Shown here: positions 19,810-32,522 of the stretch, in pieces | Layout: every line of letters starts with the position of its first letter | Numbering within the stretch: the first letter of the stretch is position 1 | Source: Purpureocillium takamizusanense | Taxonomy: Eukaryota; Ascomycota; Sordariomycetes; Hypocreales; Ophiocordycipitaceae | Direction of reading: 5' to 3' | NCBI RefSeq assembly: GCF_022605165.1 | Contig: NC_063069.1 | Span: 4,030,001 to 4,094,000 of the forward strand | Length of the DNA: 64,000 nucleotides | Translations under genes and position numbers: made by a program | Notes under the pieces: generated by a model | Told to the model about the DNA's origin: nothing | Seen by the model: only the letters and a program-made list of their open reading frames with translations | The model's database searches: none

Positions 19810-22708
19810 GGTGGATGGTGGGATAGTGATGTGCGGTGGTGTTGTTTGTGTGTGGTGTCGTGAGATGCGGTAGGCAATGGTTTGTATAAGAAGGTGATGG
19901 TCTCGAAAGGTAAGAGAGACTTGCTGTGATGCTGAGGATGAGGATGGCACTCTAGAAGAACTCCTCGACACCAAGGCGAGACACTCGCCTCTCTTATATA
20001 TGCACCTTCCCCCCTCTCTCCTCCCTTTGGACCCTGTGTCGACGGCACGCTCGCACATGCAGTCGTAGCAGCACATCTCCAACAGCCGGACAATGCCCCC
20101 CGGTCTCACTCGAACCTATGACTTCACACCCTCCTTCCTCTGGCCTTCTCCCCGCCCACTGAGCTGGCGCCGCCCACACGGGAGTCCCCTTTTAGATCGA
20201 CATGGGCCCAACACGGGGTGATCGGCAGCCAGCTAAGGGTGGGCCGCCTCGTAAAAGAATGGGCGTGGCCGCTTACTTTTTTTCTTCTCCAATTCTCCCC
20301 TCTTTCTGCGCGGCGGATGGGACCTCACAGAAGGGCGAAGAGTAGGAGGAGGAGTATGGTGCATGTTTGTTGTTGGACTGCAAGGGCGGACCCTGCAGGA
20401 GCGCATGACTGATGATTTGAGGATGGTGATGGCAGTGGTGGTGGTGAGTGGAGGTAGTGGTGGATGATGTCGGCGATGCAATGGCACTGCCGGGTCCGGG
20501 TGGCTTCACCCGCCGCCCATCCGGGAGACCCTGCGACGGCCCAGAAAGGCAAGGAGCCCTTTTCCCGCACCTCTCGTGATGCCTGCTGGATGCTACTCTA
20601 CCCATCGGGACCCTATTAACCCCCCCACTGCCCGACCACCCGAGTGACGCCAGGCCCCTCGTATTCCACGGAGCGGTCTGCCATCTCCTTTAGCTTGGAT
20701 CGAGGACGGCGGGCCTAGCTCAGCATGTTAGCATGCACGTAGCCGCATCAGACGGAGGTAGGCAGCTGAGTTCTTCTGGTCGGCCGCTCCGCCGATGGGC
20801 ATTGAATGCCTTCGATTGGCAACTGGAGTGCATGTGGTTCTGCCACGGATCTGGCCCTCTTGCCACCCCTCCACCTCTGCCTGGTGTCCGTCTGGGAGGT
20901 GGGAATCTGCGGTTGAGCCCAAGCCGAAGCACCACTCACGATGGACGATGTCAGCATAGTCAGGCAACGGCACACACACCCCCTTTGTGCGACCTTCGAT
21001 CGATCACCCTCGGGAATGAGATGAGGACGTGCGGCGGACATTGATGGCCAGCCACCGCGAACATGGCAGTACACCTTACAAGGGTGGTCAGCCTGCCTGG
21101 ATTCACCGAGTGGTCGGTGGAACGACCCTGAGCCATTGATGCCAGCTAGCTGTCTTGGAAACATCAATACGCTCAACTATCAACAAGGTCATGCCATGAA
21201 ACTATGGAACCACAAGCACACCGCCGCAACGGCGTAAAGGCGAAATTTACGCCGACGCCAAGCAAGACTGGAAGACTATTCCCAGGCAGTGCTTGCGAAT
21301 ACGATGGAAATGATGTAATGATAACTGGGGATCTCACCAGACGTTTGTCGTGGAGCACTGCCCCGTCCGAGTAACGGAAATTGAACCGATTAATACATAT
21401 GCTAAGGTGCGGGAAGGCCACGCATAATAACCCGAGCACCCATCCCCGATTCCCCGCCATTCTCCGGTCGTTTCCATGTGCCGCTCGGTGTGCATTCATG
21501 CGACGTCACATCAAATAGTATAGACCTTGCCGGATCGAACACTCTCGGACCCACGCGGACATTAAAATAAATAAAAATAGCATAGCACAGCCAGAGCCTC
21601 GAATCACGCTCTCCACGCGATAATTATGCATAGTGTTGGCCAGGTCTCGCCACCACGGCCATCAATGGCCGCACGTCGGTACTTTTGCAGCTCCATTCAT
21701 TGTACTTTATGGTTCCGTCCAAATGTCGTGCCACCTTTCCCGTGCAATTGATGACAGTCGAGCCCGATGTTGAAGCGAATCGCATAAATGGCTGGGCGAG
21801 GCCTGGTCACGGCAGCGACAACATTTACGCCAAGGGACTTGCGGCCCGCGGTGCTGTATAGTAGTGGAATGCTAGGAGCCAAGTGGTACCAATATAAAGA
21901 GCACATGTGTGTGGTTGTCATATGCCAGCGCGGGCATTGATGTGACGAAAGACGATGTTGGACAGGAGCAGAGTAGGCAAGCAAGGTCGTCGTACAAGCG
22001 GTCCAGACTGGAGTCTCGAACCTCTGTTCTCGATATTACGTGCACTCTGCGAACGATGCTATGGTCCCTTTTGCTATCATTCATTGGACCGGAATAGACC
22101 CCGATAGAACATGACATCGGAATCCTGCTAATTTCCCCCAGGGCAGGCCTTTTAGAGTACGTCGTGAAGAACCCGAGCAATACGCATGTGATTCATTGCG
22201 CTGCGATTGCTGAAACGCCCCATACCATTTGCCTTGAAGTCTTGGGTAAGCACCTGGACGGGTTTGCGCCTGCGCTTCGACAAGCCGGCTTGGTGGGTCG
22301 CGCAGCTTCATCTCGGGCGGCTTGGCTGACGACAAGTGTGAGTCTTCAGGAAGAGTGGTATCTCCCAGGAAGTGTACCTGCGGAGACGGCCGTCAGGGAT
22401 GAGCGCTTCCAATGTGTTTGTATCGAGGTCGAGACGAGGCCATCTCGATCGTCTTGAGTGATGGCAGGCCGCATAATGTGATCGTGTTGTGCCTGAGATG
22501 TCGTGGACGATTGTATAGCGCTTGATGATTGTGCGCGTCAACGTCTCAGCCATGCGTGCCTTGGGCGATGCTGAGGGAAGAGCATAGCGCGTCAGGGGGA
22601 TAGCAACCCATGTAGGTATACGGCGTGCTCTGTTGCCCCCCGAGCTGTGAGGCCTTCTCGTGCCGCTCCGTTCTGTATTTCGATACGCAACGCAATCTCT
22701 GGCTGCCA
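19810..22708. other. 2.9 kb intergenic region
   Basis: Apart from the promoter near 20000 I see no supported gene. A 108-codon minus frame at 21173-21499 starts with a hydrophobic stretch but has no other support. Polymorphic GT/GA-rich runs occur near 20420-20470. Confidence 0.4.
19993..20000 (-). promoter_or_regulatory. TATA box of small secreted protein gene
   Basis: TATATAAG on the minus strand, about 185 bp before the ATG; predicted leader about 155 nt. Confidence 0.6.
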
Positions 22709-24266
22709 TCATGTCCCCCATATACGGTCTTGAGTCGTGCTCGCGTGTTCGCCGCCGGTGGGAGTGTGCCACCCAGGGTCTTGCAAATCAATCGCGACAT
22801 GGTGCCCGGCCTTGCTTGCCGCCGGCTCCCTGTTGCCCTTCTCATACGACGCCCTTCTGGACGAGCCGAAGATCTTGGGGAACAGACGGACGAGGATGAG
22901 CCTCAGCGACGGCAGACACGTGCATATCATGCCGACGTTGACTTCGATGATGGACCAGTACGCCGTCTCCCATTGATCCCACGTCGGGTTATTCGAGTTG
23001 GCGAACAGTATGAGGGACTGCAGCCGTAGGATCGACACGACCGTGACGCTGCATTCAACATGTAAGCAAGTGGGAGAGCTGGTGGGGATGTTCGCGACCG
23101 GTAGAGCGCTCGCTGCCCTGCGAGGTCCGTAGGGGAGAGACAACGTACAAAGTGCCCAGCAGAAACATTATAGCCACGCCAATCTTCTTCTTCCAGTGCA
23201 GCCGCAGCGGAATCACCTGGCTGAGCGGAAGGCCAATCATCCACAGGTCGATGGCGACGCCGATGGCCGCGTTCAGCCAGCCAAAGATGTTGATGTTGAC
23301 GCACGTTCCGTGCCCGGCATCGAGATAGCGTCGCCAGTAATAATCGATAGGCGAGCACTGGAAAATGGCCGCAAGGACAAACGCGAATCCATATAGGATG
23401 TTGAACACGACGGTAGCCCATAGCAGTTTCCGCACAATAGGCCCCGAGAAGATGTGCAGGTAGAACAGGGAGAGGCTGAGCTTGATGAGCGACATGCCAG
23501 CAAAGTAGAGTATCTCTAGGATATAGAGGTAGAGAGCGACATTCGAGACCTCCTTTGTCGTCAGAGTCCAGACGTCTTTTCCTATGCCATTGGCCGTTAG
23601 GCCATCGATGCCGATGACCATGCCAGCGATACAGATGGCCACGGTGCCGGCGATGGCCCAGTCATCGGAGCCGAGCCGCGCGGTGGTGCTGAAGAAGCGC
23701 TTGAAGACGAGGCGCACAATGACGATGACGAGCGTGACAACGCCCAGGGGGATGATGGTATCGTTTATCTGCGACGTCTTGTCCCGCACAGGCGCGCCGC
23801 AGGCCGTTTGGGTGACATTTATGGCTGCTGCATCATCGTCAGTGTTTGCTACGAGACGCTGTATTGATGCTGATGACGGCTTTGGCCCACGTACCAAGCA
23901 CATCAGAGAATGGGCATCTGGCTTGAACGCAATCCCTGGCAGCATCCTGTAGCGCCGGGTTGGAGCATATGCACGCGAGATCCGTCGCGGTGCATGTCGC
24001 ATTCGCAGCGGCCGAGGCCAGACACGGAGCCTTTACCACCAAAGTCGTTAGCACTCATACGCCTCGACTATTGACCACTACGATCATGATGGCCTCTATA
24101 GCAAAACACTCACAGCGCAGGTCGGTAGGCTCATAGTCAGGTTCATCTCAGCGACCGCTGCCCGCGGCGCAACGTCCCTGATACCGAGCCACTGCGGCAG
24201 CGCCGCGGCCGCGGATAGAGAAAACAGCGAGGGGCCCATCGCCGCGACCAATCCAATCCATCGCAT
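22709..24266 (-). CDS. CFEM-domain PTH11-like receptor (rhodopsin-fold membrane protein)
   Basis: 434 residues from four exons: 24266-24114, 24030-23895, 23824-23149 and 23048-22709 (introns 83, 70 and 100 bp). After a signal peptide comes an extracellular CFEM domain split by intron 1, with eight Cys in the family spacing: Cys at LPTCA, then [23 protein letters not shown]. Seven hydrophobic segments follow, starting with [14 protein letters not shown] and including [20 protein letters not shown], which matches the fungal rhodopsin-like domain. The C-terminal tail is hydrophilic. Proteins of this type are surface sensors; Magnaporthe PTH11 acts in host-surface sensing. The ligand is unknown. 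The last exon could be longer if another intron exists. Confidence 0.9.
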
Positions 24267-24352
24267 CCAGCCCAGCCGAGGAGGCGACGGCGGCGGGCTA
24301 GCGCTTCTCTGCCGGTGCCGAGCCGTGGTGTAAGCGGATGATCCGGGGATCT

Positions 24353-24370
24353 CGTTCGTTCGTTCGTTCG
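24353..24370. repeat. (TTCG)n tetranucleotide in CFEM gene leader
   Basis: About four and a half TTCG units in the probable 5' leader of the CFEM receptor gene. Confidence 0.75.
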
Positions 24371-24454
24371 ACGCTGTCAGTGTGACGCTGTTCGGGCTGT
24401 TGTGCGCAAAAGGCACGGGAGGAAGAATCGTCGCGAGCGCAAAGGGGGACCGGG

Positions 24455-24460
24455 TATATA
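24455..24460 (-). promoter_or_regulatory. TATA box of CFEM receptor gene
   Basis: TATATA in GTCGTATATACCC on the minus strand, about 190 bp before the ATG at 24266. Confidence 0.5.
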
Positions 24461-26595
24461 CGACTTTTACAAACGTACGGCTCGTGACTCCATGTCGAAC
24501 GACTCGACTGGAATCCTGGTTGCGCCATGCCCGCTCAGTGAATCTTGTCGCCAGCCACGCCAAAGTCAGTTAGGGGCGGCGAACTCTAGGCCACGGAGGG
24601 GTGAGACCATGCCATACCAAGCACCCAAGCCCTCCCAAGCGTCGCACGGTCCGCGACCGCCGGGGACCGTTTCGGGGTCTCTCTCCACACAGCCGGTGTA
24701 GACCACGGCAGCGCTACAGCTGACACCACGCCCGCAGGCTAGTGAGTGCCGCTCGGCTGTCATTCGAAAGCCTGGGGCTTTGTTACGTGCTGCCGAGAAT
24801 GCTGCTTCAGCTGATGATGGATATAGGAATCGGCCCGCGACCTCTCGTCGGGGGGCGCTGGTGGCCAAAATTGAACGGTCACACACGAGAGCACTCGATG
24901 GGGGAGCCCGGCGGAAAGGGGGGCCGGACGGCAGTTCAGCCAAGGAGGCGCAAGTAGTGCCTACCGACTTGCCGGTTCTCAGGTCTGCAACAGACGCCTC
25001 GTGCTGGACTGGACTGATCATGACGTCTCCCGCCAAACGTCTCCAGGTCGCGGGGCCTCGGCCCACGGACGTGGCGCCGAGTCAAACGCCAGCTGCCCAC
25101 CCACACCCGGAGGGGGGCGACCGGTGGCGGCGCTGCCAGCTTGCCACAAAGGCCGCGCAGACGGTTCGGGAATCGGCGATTGGCTGGGGTCACTTCTCCA
25201 GGCGGCGCTGAAAATCCGGAGACGTCTGGTGGTGATGGCGGTGGCGACAGGCCTGCGTGGGCGGCGGCTGGACTAATAAGGGTGCAGCTGTCGCAGCGGC
25301 TTTCACGACGCGTGTGGAGACTAAGACTGGTGCTTGTGTTAAAGGGACTTGTAGGACTCGATTGACTGGTTTTTATATGCGCGACAGGCGGATGACGAGC
25401 CTCATGTTTCCAGACAGCCTGTACATGCACACGCGCCTGACTTCATGTTGATGATGTGAGCAGCATGGCTCACTTTGGGGGTCGCCATCTCGTTTCGCCA
25501 TATCCGGGGTATGCGTTACGGCTATGATGCTGCGCTGGATCAGGTATTGTCTAACCCTCATCCATCTTTAAGTAAGCTTCATCCTTCACTTTGCCAGGAC
25601 CCAGGGTCACGTTCCGACATCAATAATGCCACGGGGCTGTCATGAGAGGCCGCAATAACCCCACCGCGACATTTGGGCAGCACGAACAATGAAAGGCCAA
25701 TCTGAGCCGCGTGTAGCTGCATGTGCGTGTTTATTGAATATGTTGTTGTTGTCATGATCCGACTATACGACCACAAGCAGAAGATATGTTCAACCCCGCA
25801 ACATTGATGGCTGCGGTCGGCATGCTCGTCGGACACACTGGAGACTGAGCAAGAATTCAAGAGGCATCCCACCTAGCCTTCTTGTACCTGACTGAAGTGG
25901 ACAAATGACCATCTTCGTTGCATATGGTGCCTAGCTTTACTTTGTGTTCTAGCGGCATGGTTCCGCCGATTACATGTAAGTCCCGTTGTCATGGGACAGG
26001 GGATTCTCTGGATGCTCATATCAGATGTAAGTGCAGTGCTGTAAATGAGAGCCTCCAGGCCTGCTTGAAGGTTTATACGTTCTAGCTTCACGGCGGGCCA
26101 TGTCTGTATCCCAAAACATACATGTCGACATATCAACTGCGCTGCATGTGGTCTCTCAGATTGAACCGCTTTCGAATCGCTCTCGTACATGGCTACGCAG
26201 CACATCTTTCAGACAGCGCCGACCCCGCTCTCCCTCTCTCTCAGTGAATCCAAGTAATTGAGTAAAAGTTTCCTCTTCACCTGCCAATCCGAACCTGGGC
26301 GACCGCAGCATTGATGCGCCGTATCGCTTCGTTACGATGCCCCATTGGGCAAGTGCTCACACGAGCTCCGCCTCTACGTCACAAGTGCCTCAAAAAACAG
26401 CGATGTCGGATGCGATTCTTCACGTCGCGTTAATTCCCATGCGTCGACCCACATTCAACAGTCATCTTCTGTTTGGACATTGCATCTCATGATCTTCGCC
26501 TCTATCGAGTTATCGCACTCTGCGTTACTTAGGCAACCCAGCCATCGTTGTCTTTTACATGCACCCAACAGCATAACGCCTCACCTCTCCTCGAT

Positions 26596-28057
26596 ATGTC
26601 CGTCGCCGAAACCCGAGAGCTCGATGAGTTGAGCCACGAGAACGGCAGAATCTCACGCGGCGATGACGACATGACGGAAACCAGCATGGAGCGCATGCAT
26701 GGAGACTCGCTGCCGCCTACGGATCACGGACGCGGTGCCTATCTCGCCCTCGCCTGCTGCACCGTCGCTCAAGCTCCCATTTGGGGTGAGTTTGGCAACC
26801 TCGAGCGCGTTCCTTGACGGTCCCCCCCGCCTGGTCGCTAAGAAGACAGGGTATTCGGTTTCGTTTGGCATCTTTCAGGAATACTACAGCAGCTCGTCGA
26901 CCCGTCTCGACGCCACGCCCGGTGCCATTGCGTCCATCGGCGCCGCACAGATGGGTATCATGTATCTGATGATGCCCGTCGCCTTTCTCGCCCTCCATCG
27001 TTACCCTCATCTTCGGCGCTGGTGCGGACCGTTGGGCCTCGTCATCACCGTGGCCAGCATCTCCGCGTCGGCGTTCGTCAGCTCCGTCGCGGGTCTCATT
27101 GCTACACAAGGCGTGCTTTACGCGCTCGGATGCGGCCTGCTCTTCAGTCCCATCTCCATGTACATGGATGAGTGGTTTGTAGAGCGCAAGGGCTTTGCCT
27201 ACGGCGTCATGTGGGGAGGCAAGTCGGCCGTCGGGGTTGCCATGCCGTTCGTCTTCAGCGCCCTGCTGCAGCGGTTCGGGCTTCGCGCGACGTTGCTGTC
27301 GTGGGCCGTGGCCTCGGCCGTGTTGACGTCGCCGACACTCGTCTTCCTGAAGCCGCGTGTGCCGCTGCCGAGGACCTACCAAGCCCGACCGCTGTCGTTT
27401 GGCTTCGTCCGCCACGCGCCGTTCTGGATGATGCAGATTGGCATCATCACCCAGTCGTTGGGATATCTTATGCCGAGCACCTACCTCGCCAGCTACGCGT
27501 CCGCCATCGGCCTATCGTCCGTCACGGGCCCCGTGCTCCTGGCCCTCTTCTCGCTGGCATCCGTGCCCGGGGCCGTTATCCATGGCATACTCGGCGACAG
27601 AATGTCCGCGACAAAGGTGATACTCATCTCTTCACTCGGCAGCGCCCTGCCGGTGTTTCTTCTCTGGGGCCTCAGTCGGCATCTCGCCAACATGGTGGTC
27701 TTCGTCATCCTGTACGGCTTCTTCGCTGGTGGCTTCAGCTCCACGTGGTCGGGCATGCTGCACGAGATCAAGCGCGACGACACCGGGACGGACACGGCCA
27801 TTGTATTTGGCATGCTGCTCGGCGGTCGGGGCGTAGGTTTCGTCCTGGGCGGTCCTGTCAGCGGCGCGCTTGTATCTGCGGGTGGCGCGCTGACCGGTGA
27901 GACGCTGGGCTACGCGACCAAGTACGGGCCCATGATTCTGTGCACCGGCGTGACGGCCATTTTGGGGGCGTGGGCGCCGTTTTGGAAGATGATTAAGATT
28001 GCGAAATCGAGATGGATTGGCGCTCATACAGCTCGCATCTCGGTCCGTCGTGACTGA
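26596..28057 (+). CDS. MFS transporter, monocarboxylate (MCH) type
   Basis: 465 residues, two exons: 26596-26785 and 26850-28057, with a 64-bp GT-AG intron. After a ~50-residue hydrophilic N-terminus there are about twelve hydrophobic segments. The intron-spanning GYSVSFGIFQEYY segment and GVLYALGCGLLFSPISMYMD are typical of the fungal monocarboxylate-transporter-like MFS group, as is the long central loop carrying PLPRTY. Such carriers sit in plasma or vacuolar membranes; substrates are mostly unknown. An upstream in-frame ATG at 26548 would add 16 residues. It is followed by an oxidase in the same orientation; joint function is possible but not shown. Confidence 0.9.
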
Positions 28058-28466
28058 AGCGTCGAAGGGGGAAGAGCGGCATCGTCAGGCGACATGGCTT
28101 TGCATGGATACGACACAAGCATTTTGTGATTAGGGCGAAATCGTAGGGTGGCTACAAACGGGCATTGACAGCAAAATCAACCTTATTGCGCTTCGTTTCT
28201 TGGTCGCTGTTGTGCAAAACGACGCCTCAGGCGGGATGTCCGCGGCCTCTGCGCGCTCTTTATGTACGAAGTACAGCGCGGCTGGTCTACTGCTGCTGTT
28301 GCATTCAAGATTATGGTCCATGCAGACAGCGTCACAATTACATCAAGACAAGCAGACTCGCCGAGACACTGTCTACTAAGTTAATACCTCAAGTTCCTCA
28401 TTCAAATCCGGGACTCCGTCGACTCTTTGACTTGCGTCTACCATCTATCAAGAACAACTTTTGACG
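28058..28466. other. intergenic, promoter of BBE-like oxidase
   Basis: About 410 bp between two genes in the same orientation. No clear TATA box. Confidence 0.4.
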
Positions 28467-30361
28467 ATGATCTCGCTCTCGCTGGTCTTGTCAGCGTGTG
28501 TGTCCGCAGCCGCAGCCGCCGGCGACGCCTCGAACCCTCACCACTCTTGCGTCTGCTTCCTATCCTCCGGCGTATGACCGCGCGGTGCACTGACGGCGCG
28601 CAGTGTGCCGACTTGTGTAGCCGAGACAGCCTCCACGGGAAGATACTGACTCCTGGAAGTGCTGCCTACGATGCCCAGCTTCAGATGTACTACTCCGCCA
28701 ACGCGGCGCAGCGAGCCTGGTGCATGGCGCTCCCTGAAAACACATACGACGTTCAGGTCATCGCCCTCGTTCTCACACGCCATAAATGCCCCTTTGGCAT
28801 AAAGTCAGGTGCTCATTCAGTATGGAAGGGCTCAAATGGCATCGCCGAGGGCGTGACCGTTGACTTTGGTGAGACACATGGGTAGATGGGTGAGCGAAGA
28901 GGAGTCCAATGAGAACTAGGACGCTTACAGGTTGTGAGTAGCTCACATGAATAAAACGGCCTACGATCCAAATACAGGGATCGTGTCGATTCAGCCGGGC
29001 GCTCGATGGGGTTCCGTATACGAGGCGTTGAATAAGTATAATGCGACCGTGGTGGGAGCTCGAGAATCCGCGGTGGGTGTTGGCGGCTTCACCACAGGCG
29101 GTGGTGTAAGTTTCCGACCTGGGGGCATATCCTCATATCAACATAAATGAGCCTGCCCTGATCCGTGGCACACTGAGATCAAGACTCATAGCCGCGCATC
29201 CCCAACTCCACGATTTCTTCATTTGACTAGTACACTGACAGCAGCAGTACTCTTTCCACAGCAACTCGCACGGAATGGCATGCGACGCGGTCGAGAATTG
29301 GGAAGTCGTGCTCGCCAACGGCAGCGTCATCAACGCAAACGCGCACGAGCACGCGGACCTATGGAAGGCCCAGAAGGGGTCTTCTGGTAACTTTTGCTTC
29401 GTCACCAGGATCGACCAGCGTGAGTGCACCGCGCGAATGGGACACAGCTACGTCTAGACGATCACGTCGAGGCTCACAGTGCACTCGGTGCCGCAGGGGC
29501 TGTTCTTGGAAACCTGCTATGGGCTGGCTACACAAGCTACAACCTATCAGAAAGAGACCGACTTTTCAAGGCGTACATTAATTTTGCTGCTCGTACCGTC
29601 GACGACTCGCCCGATCAGAGCATTCTCAGTCTGGGATTTAGCGAGGCTGAGTTCAACCTACAAGCCGCCTTCAGCAACGGCAACGGGGTGGCGAATAGCC
29701 CTGCGTTTGACGAGTACCGAACTATTCCCAACATCTCGAGCACTTTTGCCTTGGGGCCCGAGTCTGAAGTCATCACCCAGTTCTCCGGGGCCACGCCACT
29801 GGGTTTGTAGTACGTCGCCGAACTCTGTTCACGAGGGACGAGGAACTGACCCCTTTGTCAAGCACCAACTGGTTCACCGGCATGGTAACAAACACGTTTG
29901 CAGCTCTGTCTGCCATCGATGAGCTCCATCACGAATATGTGCCCAAGATGCAAGCAGCCGCGCCTCACGCCAACTTCTCCACGCTCATCGCGTTTCAACC
30001 CGTCACGGAGACCATGGTCAAGAACGGCAACAAGCGCGGTGGAAATATTCTGGGGCTGGAGCGCGTCGTCGCGAACGGTCCGGCGCTCCTGTGGTTGGTG
30101 GTGCCGACGGTCGACACTGCGGACCACCAAAGCGCGATCTTGCCAGTCGCGCGGGAGCTCGTGCGGGCGATCAATGAGAGGCAAAGAGAGCAGGGTACTC
30201 ATATAGATTGGGTCTACTTGAACTATGCCTGGGGCGACGAGCAGCCGCTTAGGTACTATGGGGCTGAGAATCTGGCGTTTCTGCGTCGGGTATCGAATAG
30301 GTACGATCCCATGCGCGTGTTCCAGAGCCTGAGGGGGACGGGGTTCAAGCTGGACGGTTGA
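28467..30361 (+). CDS. secreted BBE-like FAD-linked oxidase
   Basis: Six-exon model of 497 residues: 28467-28550, 28604-28868, 28942-29105, 29248-29419, 29497-29806 and 29863-30361. The phases fit throughout. Signal peptide: MISLSLVLSACVSAAAAAG. The FAD-binding domain (type 4, p-cresol methylhydroxylase fold) is seen in PFGIKSGAHSVWKGSNG, where the His is the usual 8-alpha-histidyl attachment site (GAHS instead of GGHS), then VGVGGFTTGGG. The second Cys that gives bicovalent FAD in many BBE enzymes is not seen, so flavin attachment is probably through His only. A BBE-type C-terminus ends the protein (NRYDPMRVFQ). Intron 1 uses a weak donor (GTCTGC), so the join near residue 28 is the least certain. 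Substrate unknown; relatives oxidise alcohols, sugars or secondary-metabolite intermediates. Confidence 0.88.
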
Positions 30362-32522
30362 GACTGGAGGGTAGAGTAGCCGGCAGACTGTTTGGCGAAG
30401 CTGCTCATTGACGAAGTTGAGACCTTTCTTATACGCGCGGCAACTATGACATCGGATGTTGACACGCAAAATATGTGTTATATGCATTGGCTATCTTGCA
30501 ACATGGAAATGCTCCAGCAGCTGCCACCCCCCAGATTCACGATTTGGTTCGGGCTCCGTGCCGGATTCGCGTTCATGAGTTGAGATGACTCGGCCGAGAA
30601 ACGTGTCAGATCGTCAGGATCGACACGGATGTAACAGTCCGTCGATGCTGCGCGAACCTGGCAGGCCGACTCCTCCGTGGAGTGTTTCCCCTGTTCTCCG
30701 CCCCCTGGCTGTATGTATCTAAGCTCTTGCGAGTACCTTATTACCCCTCTCAGTTCGCCCTGTCCTACCGTCCAAGCGTCCAGCATTCGCGCGCTGAGAA
30801 CGCAACACTCTCTCAGGCTGGGTGAATAACCAAGACCAATCGTTTCGCATAGACTTGCCTGGAGACACGACCGCCGCTTGGTTCGCACCGCGAGACCTAT
30901 TAGGCTGAGTACTTGTTCTAAAGCATTGACGCGGCTCCTCGGCTTGATGCACCTGATCGCGCTGCCGCAGCTTTCGCACAATGTGTCGATCGGCGGCCGC
31001 AACTGCTGCAATCGGTAGCTTTCGACACAATGGGATCTGCACTGAGCTCTGAAATTAAAGGGCCGTAGCAAGCGTAGGTATGTTTCGCCACGGCAGAGGA
31101 TCGCGTACAGTAGGGGCATCGGAAAAGCCGTCCAACTCTCACGGTCTATGTCTGTGAAGCGGCGGAAGCTCCCGATAATGAAGCGTGAATATGTATACCC
31201 CGCTCGCCCGATGTTTCTAACTAGGGTCACCGAGCTCTGTCCAGGTTGGGAAGCTGGGAAGCCGCCGACGCCATTGTCGTCCGCCCGTGCTGCAACGGAC
31301 TATGATGTTGTCGACCGGAGGTCTTGGGGCACACCAAGGTGCAAGCCCTTTTCGCTTTCGAGCTCGAAAAGTTGCGTCTCTGTTCGGAATCCGCAGTCTC
31401 AATCCAGCCAAAAGATTTATTGCTCAGATGGCCCATTGACTTGAGCGATCATGTTGACTCTCTGTATCGGGCCAGCAGGATGCTGGCTGCGGGCCGCGAC
31501 ATCCAGACGTTCAGCACCGGATTTGACGCTTTAAGCCATGGACGGCTTTGCCGTGCACCCGCCGTTTGGGTTACAGTGCATATCGCTCCAGCTCAGCTCT
31601 TGGGGAGGTCAGCTAAAAGTCCAAGTTCGCCACAATTACACACAGGAAGTAACTTAGTTAGTTTGCCTCTCCGGCAAGAAGGGTTAGCGCGCGTTACTTT
31701 CAGCTCTCAAGAGTAAGATGGAGGGACTCTGCACCGGATCGGCGGTCCGCTCTGGGGCCGCTCGGTAGACAATGCCGTCTGGGCTCAAGCCACTGCCAGG
31801 GCCATCGCAGTCTGCTGGGGGTTTCACAGCAGCAGCTGAATCGTGGTGAGCCTTGCGAAGGCAAGCGTCTCGTCCAGCCGTCAAACAGGCACGACATGCC
31901 AGCTTGTGGTCTTGGACCCCAAAACGGGAGCTATTTTTACTGTCGAACCATTGTAGTGTAATGTACCCCGACGAATACAACTTACCCGCACAGCTGTGCG
32001 TCACTGCGGGCGGCTGGCGGATAAGCCCAGGGCAAGGGCGGGCGCCCCCGATCCCAACGCCATCATCAAGCGTTAGATCGTTACGCAGGGGCAAATCGGG
32101 GACTACTGTAGCCAATCTGGCCAAGGTTTTGAGCCCGCAGCCGAATGCTGACATCGTCCGTGCCCGTGGAAGCATTCTGCGGGGCCAGCCGCCTGGGTCG
32201 GCGCATCCTCGAGGCCGTCGATCGCCAGATTCGTCCATGGCTTCGGGCACGGGGGTAAGATCAGGGGATCTGATGGGCTCGGCAGGGCCCTGGGAGAGGC
32301 GTTTTAGCCGCAGACAGAGAAGGTCGGCCGGTTCTAATCGCGAAGCGAGGCAGAACGACGCGAGACTACCTACCGAGTACTATATTTAACTCGATGGCAA
32401 CGTTGCGATGATGGCGTCTCTCGCCCCGTCGCGGAGAGGTCCTGATATATATAGTGAGCATAGCTCCCCGCCGATCTTTGCATGTAAGACTTGAGCAACA
32501 AGATCATCCATCCCCATCAAAG
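30362..32522. other. 2.2 kb intergenic region, possible decayed gene
   Basis: Contains an unusually long minus-strand open frame of 250 codons (30478-31230) without a recognisable domain. Overlapping frames show zinc-finger-like Cys spacing (RCPYC near 31120; DCSSC and CESC near 31000), which could be a frameshifted relic of a C2H2/Zn2Cys6 regulator or chance. No intact gene is supported. Confidence 0.35.
32446..32453 (+). promoter_or_regulatory. TATA box of GH25 lysozyme gene
   Basis: TATATATA, 77 bp before the ATG at 32523; leader about 45 nt. Confidence 0.6.

Larger units (their letters stand above)
24267..26595. other. 2.3 kb divergent promoter region
   Basis: Lies between the receptor (-) and the MFS gene (+). 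No gene supported; short frames at 25579-26205 (-) have no domain or signal peptide. Confidence 0.4.

Noticed and set aside
20710..20790. tRNA-like A-box sequence (TAGCTCAG...)
   Set aside because: No matching B box (GGTTCGA-type) and no cloverleaf could be folded by eye.
21173..21499. 108-codon minus frame with hydrophobic start
   Set aside because: A possible signal peptide only; no promoter, Cys pattern or homology to support it.
31684..32389. Overlapping 188-codon (-) and 178-codon (+) frames
   Set aside because: Both strands open at once with no domain, signal peptide or splice support; treated as GC-rich noncoding sequence.
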